Positions 9,890 through 21,196 of a DNA stretch of 64,000 nt are shown one piece after another. The position numbers and the translations under genes are program-made. A model generated the notes under the pieces. That model was not told the DNA's origin, did not search any database, and saw only the letters and a program-made list of their open reading frames with translations. Position 1 is the stretch's first letter; the number at the start of each line of letters is the position of its first letter. The stretch lies in contig JBBMOL010000021.1 in the NCBI GenBank assembly GCA_037954665.1, positions 3,348,001-3,412,000 of the forward strand. Reading direction: 5' to 3'. The DNA is from Laguncularia racemosa. Lineage: Eukaryota > Streptophyta > Magnoliopsida > Myrtales > Combretaceae.

Positions 9890-11279
9890 ATGAGGTATAA
9901 GAGAGCTTGCATGAAGAACGCTGCCTCACCTACTTCTACTTCACAAGCCTCACACTTTAAGAAGAGGCCATGGGTTCAACAACCTCCACCAGAGCTCGTC
10001 AATATTCGACCCAAACTATTTAAGGAAGCTTGGAGCAAGGAGAGAAGAAAAAGGCTTGAGAACCTCACCTTTAGGAACAACGAATATTTGGATTGGAAAG
10101 TGCTTAGAGAATATGGAATTGAAGATAGAATCCACCAACTGCTAAATGTGGGTCCTTAGGCTACCTTGGTTGAATTCTATAAACCGGCCTATAAAGAAAT
10201 CACTATGGAATTCCTCACCACTTTAAAGCTCACAAATCAGACGATGAGGTTTCAAGCCTATGGCAAAGAGCACACACTCCATCCTTCCAAGGTTGGCTTT
10301 TATATAGGGTTATACTTGTTGGTTGAAAGTAACACCTAAGATTTCCAGCAATTGAAGAATGAATGGCCTGAAGGGGTGACAACTCAATCATATTGGGTGC
10401 AGCTGTGTGGTTATGTAGAGTGCGAAAACCCTCCCCCTCGCTCTCACCCTTCCAAATTGAAGGCCTCCTACATGATCAACATAGATATGCAAGTCCTTCA
10501 CCACATTTTGGCTCACACCATCAAATCTAGAAAAAGTAGCCATGGAGTCATCAACACCTTTGAAATTTTTCAAATGTATAGCGTGGCCAACCATTTGAGA
10601 ATTAATGTAGGGCTAGAAGATGCTAAATATTTCCACAGGTAGCTACGGATCCCAAGGTGAAGGGAATTTACTGTGGAGGATATATCACTAAGTTTTTGAA
10701 GGGCTATCACATTTTTTAGGATCCTAGTTCAGCTGATCCGGGCACCCCCTCCACCACAATTACTGATGGGCCATTCCGGTTGTGGGGGTTGGTAAAGCTG
10801 ATTGACCAGCCTTCTTCAACTAGATATTCCACCCCGCCTAGAGGAGTTTCTTCGCTATACACTGCATCCACTTCGCGACCTCCCATTCATGAAAGCAAAA
10901 TCCAACAATTGAGGCGAGAATTTTAAGAAGAAAGGAAGTTACACCAGCGGGAATGAAAAAAGAATAAGCTTTTTTGAGCGGCTATCTGGTGCTTCTTAGA
11001 GAGGCTTGCTGGCTATTTCTCTTCTCCACCAGCCAATCTACCTACCTATGAGTCTTCTCTCGAGCAAACTTCATTCCGAAACAATGCTCCTAAGCCATCC
11101 ATGAGAGGTGAGAAGGCTCCTATAGCGACTGAGTCCTCTAGTTCCGATGAAAAGGAAAGTGATGAAGAAGAAACAGAAGAGGAAGAGGGTGACAAAGAAA
11201 CTAATTAGGTTGAAGATGATGAGGAAGACAGTGATGAAGACGAAGAAGATGATGAAGACAACAGTGAGGAAGAGGATTG
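9890..11279 (+). pseudogene. Athila ORF1-type protein (3' ORF), broken
   Basis: ATG at 9890 follows an AG-ended pyrimidine run (TTCTTTGCAG at 9878-9887), a possible splice acceptor. The frame gives KKRPWVQQPPPELVNIRPK, FKEAWSKERRKRLENLTFRN, IEDRIHQLLNVGP and, after a TAG at 10157, EFYKPAYKEITMEFLTTL. The phrase IEDRIHQLLNVGPWATLVEF is the hallmark of the Athila ORF1/putative plant transposon protein family, whose function is unknown. The same frame continues past a TAA at 10337-10339 to a TAG at 10640-10642. An acidic, Glu/Asp-rich tail follows at 11130-11279. At least four stops show it is a relic. Confidence 0.75.
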
Positions 11280-12892
11280 ATTGATTTGATTGACTAATTT
11301 TGTTGTTGTGATGATGCAACGCAAACCTTGGGTTCCCAGCTCCAATGATGATGCCATTACTGTTTTGCTTTATACTCGACCTTGAACTCTACATGCAACC
11401 GCCTACATATAAAAACCAGAGAAGTTCTTAATGTCCTTTTTCTTTTAGTTATTTTTCCTTTCGTTTTTTTTTCTTTTCCCTTTTGTGTGCTTGATTTAGG
11501 AAGACATTGGGGACAATGTCTTCAATAAGTGTGGGGAAAGGGTATAGAGAACGAAGAAAATTGAGAAATTTAGGTCCTGCTTTACTTATGTTATCTATGC
11601 ACTGTCTTATTAAATTTCCCCCATTTACAAGTTTGCAATTGATTTTAAATGTTGATTTTGAATCATTAAAAGGTGAGATCCTTAAAATTGTGCTCATATA
11701 AGTTAGTGATTCTATGTTCCTTACTCGCCTATTGTTGGACTTGGTATGCTTAGTTAAAATCTCAAGATGAAATCTAAGTGGGTTAATCTTACTTGTTATT
11801 TAATTATTGATTCTAGAGTTGTGAAATAAATAGAAGTCCTTAGTTTAAAGTTAAATGGTTATATTTTTAAGCTTATTGGTTAATATATTTACTTTTCCAA
11901 AACTTTGAGAGCTCTTCTAACTTTTTGTGAAAGGTGCATATGAAATCTATCACTTAGTGATTCCTCTTAAGTAATCTCTTTGAAAATTAATTAATTAATA
12001 TGTTGATTGAGCAATAATATGAAAAGCTTAGTCAGTATGGGCAGGCTTTGGTCCTTTAGAAGAGCGAAGTCTGACTCCGCTACTGACTAGTCACTCAATT
12101 AAAGAAATAATAAGTTATTACTCTAATGACTTGTCTTCTCCAAGTTAAGAGTATCTATATGAATCCTTAAGGTTAAGATAATGGAGGTTCGACGGGGTCC
12201 CTTTAAAACCCGATCACTTAAGATCATCTAGCTTGGGATCGGCCGATTGATGATATTATAATGACAAGATGGGATACAAAAAGGGCAAAGTTCAGTAGGT
12301 CTTGTAACTTGAATAATTAAGTCCATAGGGACGCCTTCAATTAAGGAGATAACGTCTATTAATTTGGGTGACGAGCCCAAGATTATTAGTTGAACATTCG
12401 TTATATGGGTTGTAAAATCTTAAATAATTGAAATTAATATATATGTATATATAAAAGAAGAGGAAAACTAAAAAAAAATTGAGAGGTTTAACAAAAAGAT
12501 GAAGAAAATCCAAGGGAAAGATGGATGCCATATACTTTCACTTGAGGTTGCTGTGCTTAGAAGAAGTAGTTAAACGATTTATATATTCTCTAGTAAGTGG
12601 TGAGTTATGACCAAGCCACTTTTGCTTTGTTTGACTTTCTTTGTAACTTTGGAAGCATTTCTTAAATGGTAAGGAGAATAGTTTAACTTACTTAGATTAA
12701 TCTATAAACTCTAATTTTTGTATGCCAGGTACACGTACAATCATGATAGGTTTTAGTGGTAGGCACTAATGAATCACTAAGATTGAATTAAATAGAGGAT
12801 GTTACTTGTGATTTAAAGTTTAACAATGAGTACAATTGATGAGAGGAAATCTATTTTGTCCTTATTTTGTTTGCTTGAGGATAAGCAAACGG
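11280..12892 (+). other. 3' noncoding interior of the gypsy element
   Basis: This is AT-rich sequence between the acidic ORF tail and the polypurine tract, with no coding frame that I can support. It includes a pyrimidine stretch (11420-11490) and a short AT dinucleotide run near 12430-12452. Long 3' noncoding regions are usual for this lineage. Confidence 0.6.
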
Positions 12893-12909
12893 TTAAGTGT
12901 AGGGAAATT
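12893..12909 (+). other. Gypsy polypurine tract
   Basis: TTAAGTGTAGGGAAATT is preceded by AGGATAAGCAAACGG and followed by TGATAAG. In Athila-type elements a GAGGACAAGCAAA-like stretch then AAGTGTGGGG marks the end of the interior, so the position is well supported. Confidence 0.75.
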
Positions 12910-14299
12910 TGATAAGTATCGGAAGACTCTTAATTCTAATGCTTATTAGTTATAATTTTATATAAATTTCATGTGATTTGTGAAGAAAATGGTATTTATA
13001 TGATTAAATTTTAATTTCGGGCATCAATAGAGACAAAAGAAAGGTTTAAGGATGATATGAGCAAAGACGAGGTGAAATTTGGCGAAAAACAAAGAAAATT
13101 GATTTTTAGTTCAGCACAACTTATGCAGACGCTAGTGCTGGATGAAAAAAATGACCAGTAACTATACCAAAGTGTGCCCCAAGTTCAACATAACCCGTGC
13201 TGGTGTTAGTAACGAGAATTCTTCTTAGCCCTACCCTAAGTACGACCATGCTGGATGCCATGTTGAACTGGGCGGTGAAGATAACGTGTTTCGAAGTCAG
13301 CACGACCTTGAGTAGGACCGTGTTGGTGCATGTGCTGAAACCTATTTTTGTAGAACTATAAATAGACGCCTCGTTTTATTTTTAGAAAGGGGATTTTTTT
13401 TCTTCTGGCTTTGTTCTGAAAACCCTAGGAGAGCATTATTACGAACTTAAAAAGGAGAATTGTCCAAGCATCATTAGATATCACAAAACAACACAAGGGA
13501 TTACTCTTTTTATCATGAATCAATTCTAGTTCTCTAGATTCTCTGTTTTTATCAAAAACTCCATGGAAGAGTAATTCTTTATATCTTTCATCTTGTGAAA
13601 CCCTAACTTATGTGCTGAAACATTGATTGATTAATGAATTGTTTATATCTTTACATCTATTCATGTGTTTCCATTGTTCTTATGATTGATTTATGTGACC
13701 AAATTGATTGCATGTCTAATTGTTATTAGATTGAAAGAGGTTTTGTCTAGTAAATTGGATCTTCATGAATAGAGAGATTACATGTTTTGCCAAGAGGTAA
13801 GAAAATATTGATTTTCTACAATTAATCGGAATTTGTGAACCTAATGAGATCTTGCATGACGGTAATGAGGGAGAGGTCTCCATTATCTTATGCATGATTA
13901 AGAATTGATTAACTTGAGGGAGTAATTGATTTTACTTGAGAATTCCTACAATGCAAAGTGTAAATTAATTTGTTAATCGATATCTTATTTTAAGAATTTA
14001 AGGGTTAGGGTGGAACAAGATGAAAGGTATATTTTGTGATTGAATACATTTTTAAGACAATATCATTTAATTATAGGGTTATTAAGATTTATTAATTGTT
14101 AATTTAATCCATAATTTTCACATCATAAATTAGACTAGATAGTAAAAAAATGTAATACTAGTACTTGTTTTCTAGATCCTAGAGGATGACACCTATTAAA
14201 TCTATACTATAGTTGATAGGTACACTACCTAGCTCGATAATAGATTTTATTGGTTATAAATTTAAAACTTAAAACAAACAGTTAGATTCAAGCGCACCA
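12910..14299 (+). repeat. 3' LTR of the Athila-type element
   Basis: It starts TGATAAGTATCGG right after the polypurine tract. It holds four GC-richer blocks with CACGACC...ACCGTG hairpins (13110-13335), a TATAAATA box at 13357-13364 and a leader-like region. The right end is placed at the CA in AGCGCACCA (about 14299) but cannot be verified without the partner LTR. Confidence 0.65.
13357..13364 (+). promoter_or_regulatory. TATA box of the Athila-type LTR
   Basis: TATAAATA stands in a GC-richer context about 447 bp into the LTR, the usual place for a retrotransposon core promoter. Confidence 0.6.
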
Positions 14300-14565
14300 A
14301 GTACTGATAATTTTACCTGATTGAATGTAAAGTAATCATGTACAAGGAATGAAGATACTATGTAAATGTCTTTGATTTCCATCTGGTCAAATAGGACTCT
14401 CAATACAAGACTCTATAGTCCTTTGGCTCTAGCTCGAGTAATGGGTCTTGTTATAGAAATGGTTTGATTCCCACTGTCGAGTCTAATTTTTAAATTTTCC
14501 CATTCCTAATCCGATCTAGACTAGACCCTATGCTCATCTAATGTAGATCCTCAACTTGAGTTAGG
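14300..14565. other. Unassigned sequence between two LTRs
   Basis: I see no coding frame or known motif. It may be interior leader sequence of the repeat to its right: a TGGCGACTCC motif on the minus strand (14582-14592) resembles what follows the 5' LTR in some plant gypsy elements. Confidence 0.35.
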
Positions 14566-15930
14566 AATTTCGTTTGATTTTTGGAGTCGCCACCCAACTG
14601 TTGTTGGGAAAAAATTGAATTAAGACTAAAGGAGCGAATTAGTCTTAATTTGGACCACTAGTCGTCGTTATTTCCTCTTTTCGTTTTTGTGAAAAAGAGG
14701 AAAAGGGAAAACCAGAGTTTCTAAGTCCGGAGGCTAACCTATTAAAACCTTTACGGTTACCACCTAATCTCTTAAAAATTGTTCCTCTTTAGAAATGTGT
14801 TTTATTGTGTTTCTGTTACTTTTATTATGTTTTTGAATTATTATAAGAAAAGGATTTTTCATTCATTTTATGGGTTGACCCGAATGGGTGCCTACGTACC
14901 TGCTACTCAGGATCAAACAAGTCGTAGTTCTCTTTTCTGAAAACTTTAAGTGTGTTTGTGAATTTTAATTTTGAAATCTCTTTTGCTTTATGTTCTTATC
15001 ATTTTTGGGATTTTTTCTAAAAAATCTAAGCCTAAGCTTTAATTTGATTTTGAAAATGATTTTTAGGGAAAACATCAATTTTTGGATTTATTTTTGAGAA
15101 AAATGATTTTTCTAAGTTCTAAAACTCATTCATTTTTTCTTTTTGAATTTTTATTATTTTTTATGATTTTCTATGATTTTTTATAATTTTTATGATTTTT
15201 ATGATTTTCATGATTTTTGTAGTTTTTTATTATTTTTATGATTTTTTTATTATTTTTATTAAATTTTCTATAATTTTGTGAATTTTTTTTTTAATTTTAT
15301 CCTAAGTTAATATCTATCCTATTTTGAAATCTAAAGTTTTATTATTATTTTTCCTAATATTTTTTATTATTTTTCTACATTTTATTATTTTATTATTTTT
15401 TATCTATTTTTTCTTTTCTTATTTATTATTCTTCTACATTATTAAATTCTAGAAAAATCTAATTTCTACATTTTCCTATTTATTAAAAATAAAACACAAA
15501 CACAAACAAACAAATAAATAAATAAATAACTAAATAACAAATAATAAATAAATAAATAAATTCAGAATAAATAAATAAACAAAATAAATTAATTAAATAA
15601 AATAAAAAATCCGGAAAATCCGAATTACCTAGATCCGGTCGATGCGCGGGTCGGGTCGGTCGGGTCGAATCGGTCGGATGCAGCGGCGGAGGGTGCTTGT
15701 TCACGGCGTTCCGACGGCCTTTTGCAGCAGGTGAGGTGTCGAATCCTAGCTTCTCGAGGGTGCTAAATCCAATGGTGGTGGTGGTTTACTCCCAGATCGC
15801 CTCCTGGTGGTGGTTCAATTCCGGTCGGTGCTCGCGGTTTTGGATCCTTCTCCGGTGCTCTCTGATTTGCTCTCTTTTCTCTCTTTCTCTCAATTCTGAT
15901 CCGTGTTTTGGCTTCCTCTACTCCTCCTCT

Positions 15931-15937
15931 ATTTATA
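15931..15937 (-). promoter_or_regulatory. TATA box of the minus-strand LTR
   Basis: The minus strand reads CCTATAAATAGAGGAGG, followed by a purine-rich leader; this is a textbook plant core promoter context within an LTR. Confidence 0.6.
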
Positions 15938-16261
15938 GGCGTTCGGAAACCCTCTTGGATAAGCTCAAATCGGCCAATTTGGATAAATTCGAATTTCTTC
16001 CGTTTTTAGATTTGATTTTATCCTGACGATTTGATGTTGATCTCTTGTTTTTCTTTGATTTATCTTATGGATTTGGCTTTATCTTGACAGTAATCTAGAA
16101 GATTTGAAAAAAAATGATCGATTCCACCTTCGTCGGACTTGCTCCGGCTTCTTCTCGTCTGTCCGGGTGAGGAAGACGATCACGCGCAACACGTGTGATT
16201 TCCTTCGGCCAATCACGCGCTGCCACGTGGCAGATCCAGGGAAAAGAAAGAAAAAAATTTT

Positions 16262-16350
16262 GCCGAGCGCACGCGGGGGGATTCGAACTCGCGACCTCCA
16301 GCCTTCACACGTTCCCTATACGCACGCACGAGCCAGCTGAGCTGGCCCAA
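16262..16350 (-). ncRNA. tRNA-like segment with A and B boxes inside the LTR
   Basis: On the minus strand CAGCTCAGCTGG (16333-16344) matches the A box of tRNA genes except for the first base. GAGTTCGAATCC (16279-16290) matches the B box, 43 bp apart, as in a tRNA. The segment between does not give a clean anticodon arm and the acceptor stem is not paired convincingly. It is therefore tRNA-derived rather than a working tRNA gene. Confidence 0.5.
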
Positions 16351-16639
16351 TTTCCCAATTTTCTTTATATCGCAAATTGCATATATGCAATGCAATTTTT
16401 TTTATTTTTTTGTATTTTTTGAAATTTCAAAAATTTGTAAAAATTATTTATTGTTTATTATTTATTATTGCCATTTTTGAAATCATTTTTCAAAATTGGT
16501 GTTTTTTCCTATTTATTTTTATTTTTTTGAATATTTTTAATTATTTATGCTAAATTAGGGAAAAATTGGAAAAAATTGAAAATCGATTATTATTGATTAT
16601 TATTGATTCCTAGGGCAAAAATGGGGTGTTTACTCCCAC

Positions 16640-17860
16640 CATGTCCTTAGGCCTATGGAAGATTTGCCCTCAAATCTAATGAGTCTTCATGAAGGTCTTT
16701 TGATAGGTACGGTGATAGATCTACAACATTGATTGTAGCAGAGACGAGTATTCTCTTTGTAACTCCACCTTGTAAGTATTGTTGTTGATGCGCTTTAGAA
16801 TCTTGAATGGTCCATCTGCTCTAGGTGAAAATTTATGTGATTTCTTATGAGGAAACTTATCCTTGCTGAGAGAAATCCAAACTAAGTCACCTAGATTGTA
16901 AATCTTGGCTTTCCTATTTTTGTTGCCCTAAAGTTTCTGCTGCTGTTAAGTTTTCTTAAGATGTTTAGAAGCCTTTTGATGAAGCTTCTGAATCTCCTTA
17001 GAATGCTCCACTCCACTTAAACTTTCTTCCTTTGTTGTTGGGTTAGCTATTAAATCCAATGAAAGGGTAGCATTATAGCCATACACAACTTTAAAGGGAG
17101 ACTTACCAGTTGAACTATGAGTTGATTTATTGTAAACAAACTCAACAATAAGGAGACACAAGTCCCCATCAGTAAGATTCTTGCCAACCATTGCTCTTAG
17201 TAAGGCATCAAGAGTACGATTGACAACCTCTGTTTGGTCGTTTGTCTAAGGATGACAAGACGTACTATACATGAGTTTAGTACCCGGTCACTTCCAAAGT
17301 GTCTTCTAAAAGAAGCTAAGAAACTTAGTGTCTCTATCAGACATTATGCTATGGAGAACACCATGTAATCTTACCATTTCCTGCACCAAAAGTTTAGTAA
17401 TGAAAAGTGCATTATCTATTTTGTGTCAAGGTACGAATTGTGGCATTTTATTGAAGTAGTCGGCCACCACCATAATGGAGTCTTTGCCTCTCCTGATGTC
17501 AATCCATGGCTGTATAGGTAGAGGTAAAGGCATATATTCACCCTAAGCTTCCTTCTTTCCTTTTGCCCTCTTACAAACACCACGTCTCTCCAAAACCCTA
17601 TGTATATCTTTCAACATACCTCTCGAATAAAAATATTCTTTTAACAACTCTAATGTCCCATTTTCATCAAAATGTCCCGATAACCCTCCAACATGAGCTT
17701 CCTATACCAATAATTCCCTAACAGAACCACAAGGTATACACAACTTTCCTCCTCTATACAAAAAACTATCTATCATACAATACCCATCTACTACATTTCC
17801 TCTAAAACATCACTCAACAATTAATTTCAAGCAATCATCATGAACATCTTGTTCCTTCAT
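16640..17860 (-). pseudogene. Gypsy integrase with deleted first catalytic segment
   Basis: The minus strand shows FLYRGGKLCIPCGSVRELLV, HVGGLSGHFDENGTLELLK and the zinc region, then PLPIQPWIDIRRGKDSIMVV. Related integrases have about 11 residues with the first catalytic Asp (MDF box) between WxDI and RRGKDS; here they are missing. The second Asp (SDRDTKF) and the Glu (QTEVVNRTL) remain. The 16946-17191 block gives FVYNKSTHSSTGKSPFKVVY. The C-terminus reads VDLSPYLSKDLHEDSLDLRA, the usual gypsy tail. Confidence 0.8.
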
Positions 17861-18011
17861 TAATTCAAACCTAAGCAATTTTGGTTAGAGAGAAGTGATA
17901 AGTACATACCTGCATGATAATGCATCAGCTACAATATTTGTCCTCCCCTTCTTGTACTTAATCACATAAGCAAAGCTCTCTAAAAATTTCACTCATTTGG
18001 CTTGTCATTTA

Positions 18012-18581
18012 GACAAACTTTGTTAGCCTTTGAAGTGCTTCAACGACTTGTGGTCTATCTAAATAAAAAACTCCTTAGGAGAAGATAGTGCTACTACGTC
18101 ATCAATGCACGCACTAAGGAATAAAACTCCTTATCATACATTAAATAGTTCAAAGGTGCACCACTCAGTTTCTCATTGAAATATGCAATAAGCCTCCTCT
18201 CCTGCATCGACACAGCACCAATTCCTACCTCGGATGCATCACACTTTAGTTCAAAAGTTTTATCAAAATTTGGTAATGTTAAAACTGGAGTTTTATCAAC
18301 GTTTAAACAAACGTTGTTAGCCTTTGAATTGCTTCAGTGACTTGTGGTCTGTATAGATAACAAACTCCTTAGGAAGAAGATAGTGCTGCCACGTCATCAA
18401 TGAACACACTAAGGAATAAAACTCCTTATCATACACTAAATAGTTCAAAGGTGCACCACTCAGTTTCTCACTAAAATATGCAATGGGCTTCCTCTCCTGC
18501 ATCAACACAGCACCAATTCTTACCTCGGATGCATCACACTTCAATTCAAAAGTTTTATCAAAATCCGGTAATTCTAATTAA
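18012..18581 (-). pseudogene. Gypsy RNase H with an internal tandem duplication
   Basis: The copy at 18317-18544 reads KCDASEVRIGAVLMQERKPI, AYFSEKLSGAPLNYLVYDKE and FVIYTDHKSLKQF. The neighbouring stretch 18012-18287 is a second, more decayed copy of the same segment. Alignment of the GTTAGCC landmarks (18022 and 18316) gives a 294-bp unit. The catalytic CDAS, the Glu of YDKE and TDH are present in the better copy. Confidence 0.85.
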
Positions 18582-18887
18582 CCTCGCCTTCACTTCCTCA
18601 AAACTCCTCTGAGCCCAATCTCCCCAAACAAAAGGAACATTCTTCTTAGTCAATTCAATCAGTGGATAAACAATGCTACCAAAGTTCCTGACAAATCTCC
18701 TATAAAAAGAAGCCAAACCATGAAAACTTCTCACCTTAACTATTGATTGTGACGTTAGGCACTCCATGATAGCCCTAACTTTTTCTTCATCAACTCTTAC
18801 ACTAGAACCAGTCACAACAAAGCCAAGAAATGTTACCTCTGACTGATAGAATAAACATTGATTAAGATTTCCATACAATTGCTATTT
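18558..18887 (-). pseudogene. Gypsy RT, thumb part, left of the insertion
   Basis: A 106-residue frame contains LNQCLFYQSEVTFLGFVVTG, VDEEKVRAIMECLTSQSI and SFHGLASFYRRFVRNFGSIV, the RT thumb and connection. It is the downstream half of the RT that begins at 23530-24172. The break sits at the nested element, and TSD copies flank that element on both sides. Confidence 0.85.
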
Positions 18888-18892
18888 CTACA

Positions 18893-20095
18893 TGATAGGA
18901 ATCAAAATCCTACAAGACTTATCATTAGGGTAAGAGCCAAAGGATTTCAAATCTTGGCGATGAGGGTCCTTTTTGAGCAAATCGACTTCAGAATTATTTG
19001 TTTACTAACCTCTTTTCTATTACTCATGTATTGTATATTCCAATAGGCACACTTATCATGCTTTACAGAGTGGTGGACAAACCACTAAAACTCAACTTGT
19101 GGATTATTCATAGACTAACTTAAACCGATGATAAGCTGGACCGATGAATCTCATTAAAGAGATAGCTTGTTGAAGATTATTTTGTACTTGGAACCATTTA
19201 TGTTGTAAGTTTTTGAGACATTTTTATTTGGTTGTAATTTATGTTTTAAGACCGGTTACCCTAAAGTGGCATAGTTGTAATTTTGTAGACATTTTAACCC
19301 TAAAAGGAGTAAGTATAAATACTTGCTTAAGTAGGGTTTTAGGGATAGAGTTGAAATTTGCAACATACAATTTTCATGTGAGGGATTAGGGTTCTTCCTA
19401 ATTTCATTGGTTCTTATTAATTTCAATCCAAAAATTGGAATTGTGGCGAGTTACAACATAAAGAATTGTGAGTAATATCAATTCCCTATGTTGTGTTTTT
19501 CCTTTTCATCACTAGTGAGTCATATCTAAGGTTGATTAGGGTGGTTCTTTGATCTAAAATTGGCATCAATTGTATCCTCTTTTGTCATTATATATCATTG
19601 ATTGGTTTTTATCACTTGTTATTGTAATCAATTTCACTATACATTGTTTTGCGTGGAAGGGCCTTGTTGTGAGGAGGGGTCACGATTTTATTATTGATGT
19701 TTTGATTGGAATTCTCTTGGAACTTGAGTTAATTATGTGATTCAATTGAGAATTATCACCTTTGTGATTTAATCTCGTTGATTTTTATCATTCAGATCAT
19801 ATTCTATCAATTAGGGTTCACGCAATTTTATCTCACTTTGAACTGATTTTGATCTTGTCCTTTAGAGGTTGTAAATCGGTTCATTTGCATGTGCTTAAAC
19901 TCCCTTTTAGGCATATCATCTTTTGGTATCAGAGCTATTCACACTTGGGTATTTAATATTGATCATGTCACATTTGAAGAATTGGTTCATAAACATTGAG
20001 GATTAGCGCAATTGTTGAACTAGTTGATTGACATTGTGTAATTGTCTTTCAATCTTGGTTTTTGTGTGCTTAAACTTGGTTTTTTAGGCACATCA
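18893..20095 (+). repeat. Left LTR of the nested element
   Basis: This 1203-bp LTR has a TATAAATA box at 19314-19321 and contains an internal copy of an LTR end plus primer site (19910-19935). Similarity to 22333-23524 is clear throughout, with scattered substitutions and small indels. Confidence 0.93.
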
Positions 20096-21196
20096 TCTTT
20101 TAGTATCAAAGCTTGAGGTTTTGAGAAGGGGTTGATTAATTTTGAATTCGGAAATTAGGGATAGTTGAGTTAGCATCTTGGTTCGAATTGTAAAGTGGAG
20201 TTGCCTTTTTTTTCATTATGTTGTTGAAGTGTATCATTTTTGTTAGATGTTGTAAACTTAGAGTACTTGTAACATTCTTGGCTTCCTTGAGAATTGGCCG
20301 TGAGTATGAAGTGTTCTTGAAGTGGACCGTGAGGAGTAAGGAGTGTTGATCCTTTGTGATCAAGTGGAGAAGAGTGAATTATTGTAATGCATTTTCGGAA
20401 ATTAAAGAGTAGTAGTTGTGATTTTCATATTTGAATTTTCAAAATTAAAGTGTGAGTTAAGGAAGCAATTTAAATATCAAAACACACATTAAGTGATTGA
20501 GTAATTGTGTGTCCATTTGAATTTAAAATAGCTTTCTTACCATTTATGGAATCTTGCAATTATTGAACTCAATTTGAATTTGAAATTTGAGTTGCCTTTG
20601 TTGTTGTAGTTGCGGTTTGATACTTGTGTGGAAGTGGAGAAGTGCACCGTGACTTGAAGGTGTAAGTGTGTGGTGTTGTGTTTTTTGTAAATTTAGTGAA
20701 GGGTGTATGTATTTGGTGTTGGTTGTTGTGTGTGTTGTATAAATAATTGTTGTTGGTAGCGTGAACATTATGGAACCATGGACAAAGGGGAGTTTTGTGG
20801 TGTAAAGTTGTGCATTTGTGATTGTTTTTAAGTGCTGCCTATTGTGAAGTTAATTGGTGTGAAACCAAAGCAAGAAAAGAAAAGTTGAGTAGTAGAATTT
20901 GAATTCAAACAAGTAATTAAAGTGTGAAAGTAATTAAATTCATTACTTAAACACTTGTAGTTGAATTTAATTCTAAACTACTTAGAAGTAATTGTGTGTA
21001 CTTTATTTATTTAACTTTACTTGAAGTACCAGGAATTATTTCATTGTGCTTCAATTATTTCACTTGACTTTGCTTGAAGTAACAATAAACATTTCTTGTA
21101 TTGGTTGAAGTGTGAGCACCGTGGGTGTGTATAGGTGTGTTGTTGTAGTGCTTATAGTGAAGTGTGTTGTTAACTTGTTGAAGTTAGTTAATAACC

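Larger units (their letters stand above)
1..14299 (+). mobile_element. Athila-lineage Ty3/gypsy retrotransposon, 5' end outside window
   Basis: The order on the plus strand is gag tail, aspartic protease, RT, RNase H, integrase, long spacer, a 3' ORF of Athila ORF1 type, 1.6 kb of noncoding DNA, a polypurine tract and an LTR starting TGATAAG. This is the layout of the Athila lineage of plant gypsy elements. The coding part has many stops and some frameshifts, so the copy is dead. A copia element splits the integrase at 3227-7487. The 5' LTR, primer site and most of gag lie left of the window. The right end is the least certain boundary: I take it as a CA at about 14299, because the second LTR is not available for comparison. 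Confidence 0.8.
14566..16632 (-). repeat. Long LTR-like repeat (isolated), minus orientation
   Basis: On the minus strand it begins TAAACACCCCATTTTTGCC, then has a tRNA-like segment, a GC-rich block and a TATAAAT box at 15931-15937. A purine-rich leader, a long T-rich low-complexity part (15120-15600) and a conserved block with GTAGGCACCCATTCGGG follow. It ends near GGTGGCGACTCC. Part of the same family recurs at 48018-48880. Short ORFs inside, such as 15697-16026, overlap the promoter region and look accidental. No partner LTR is present, so it is a solo LTR or a fragment. Confidence 0.65.

Noticed and set aside
9890..11279. Retroviral-type envelope gene in the 3' position of the Athila-type element
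   Set aside because: The motifs are those of Athila ORF1; there is no signal peptide or membrane segment.
15697..16026. 109-residue ORF as a gene
   Set aside because: It overlaps the TATA and leader region of the minus-strand LTR and has no known motif.
16262..16350. Functional tRNA gene
   Set aside because: A and B boxes are present, but no clean acceptor or anticodon stem can be drawn.
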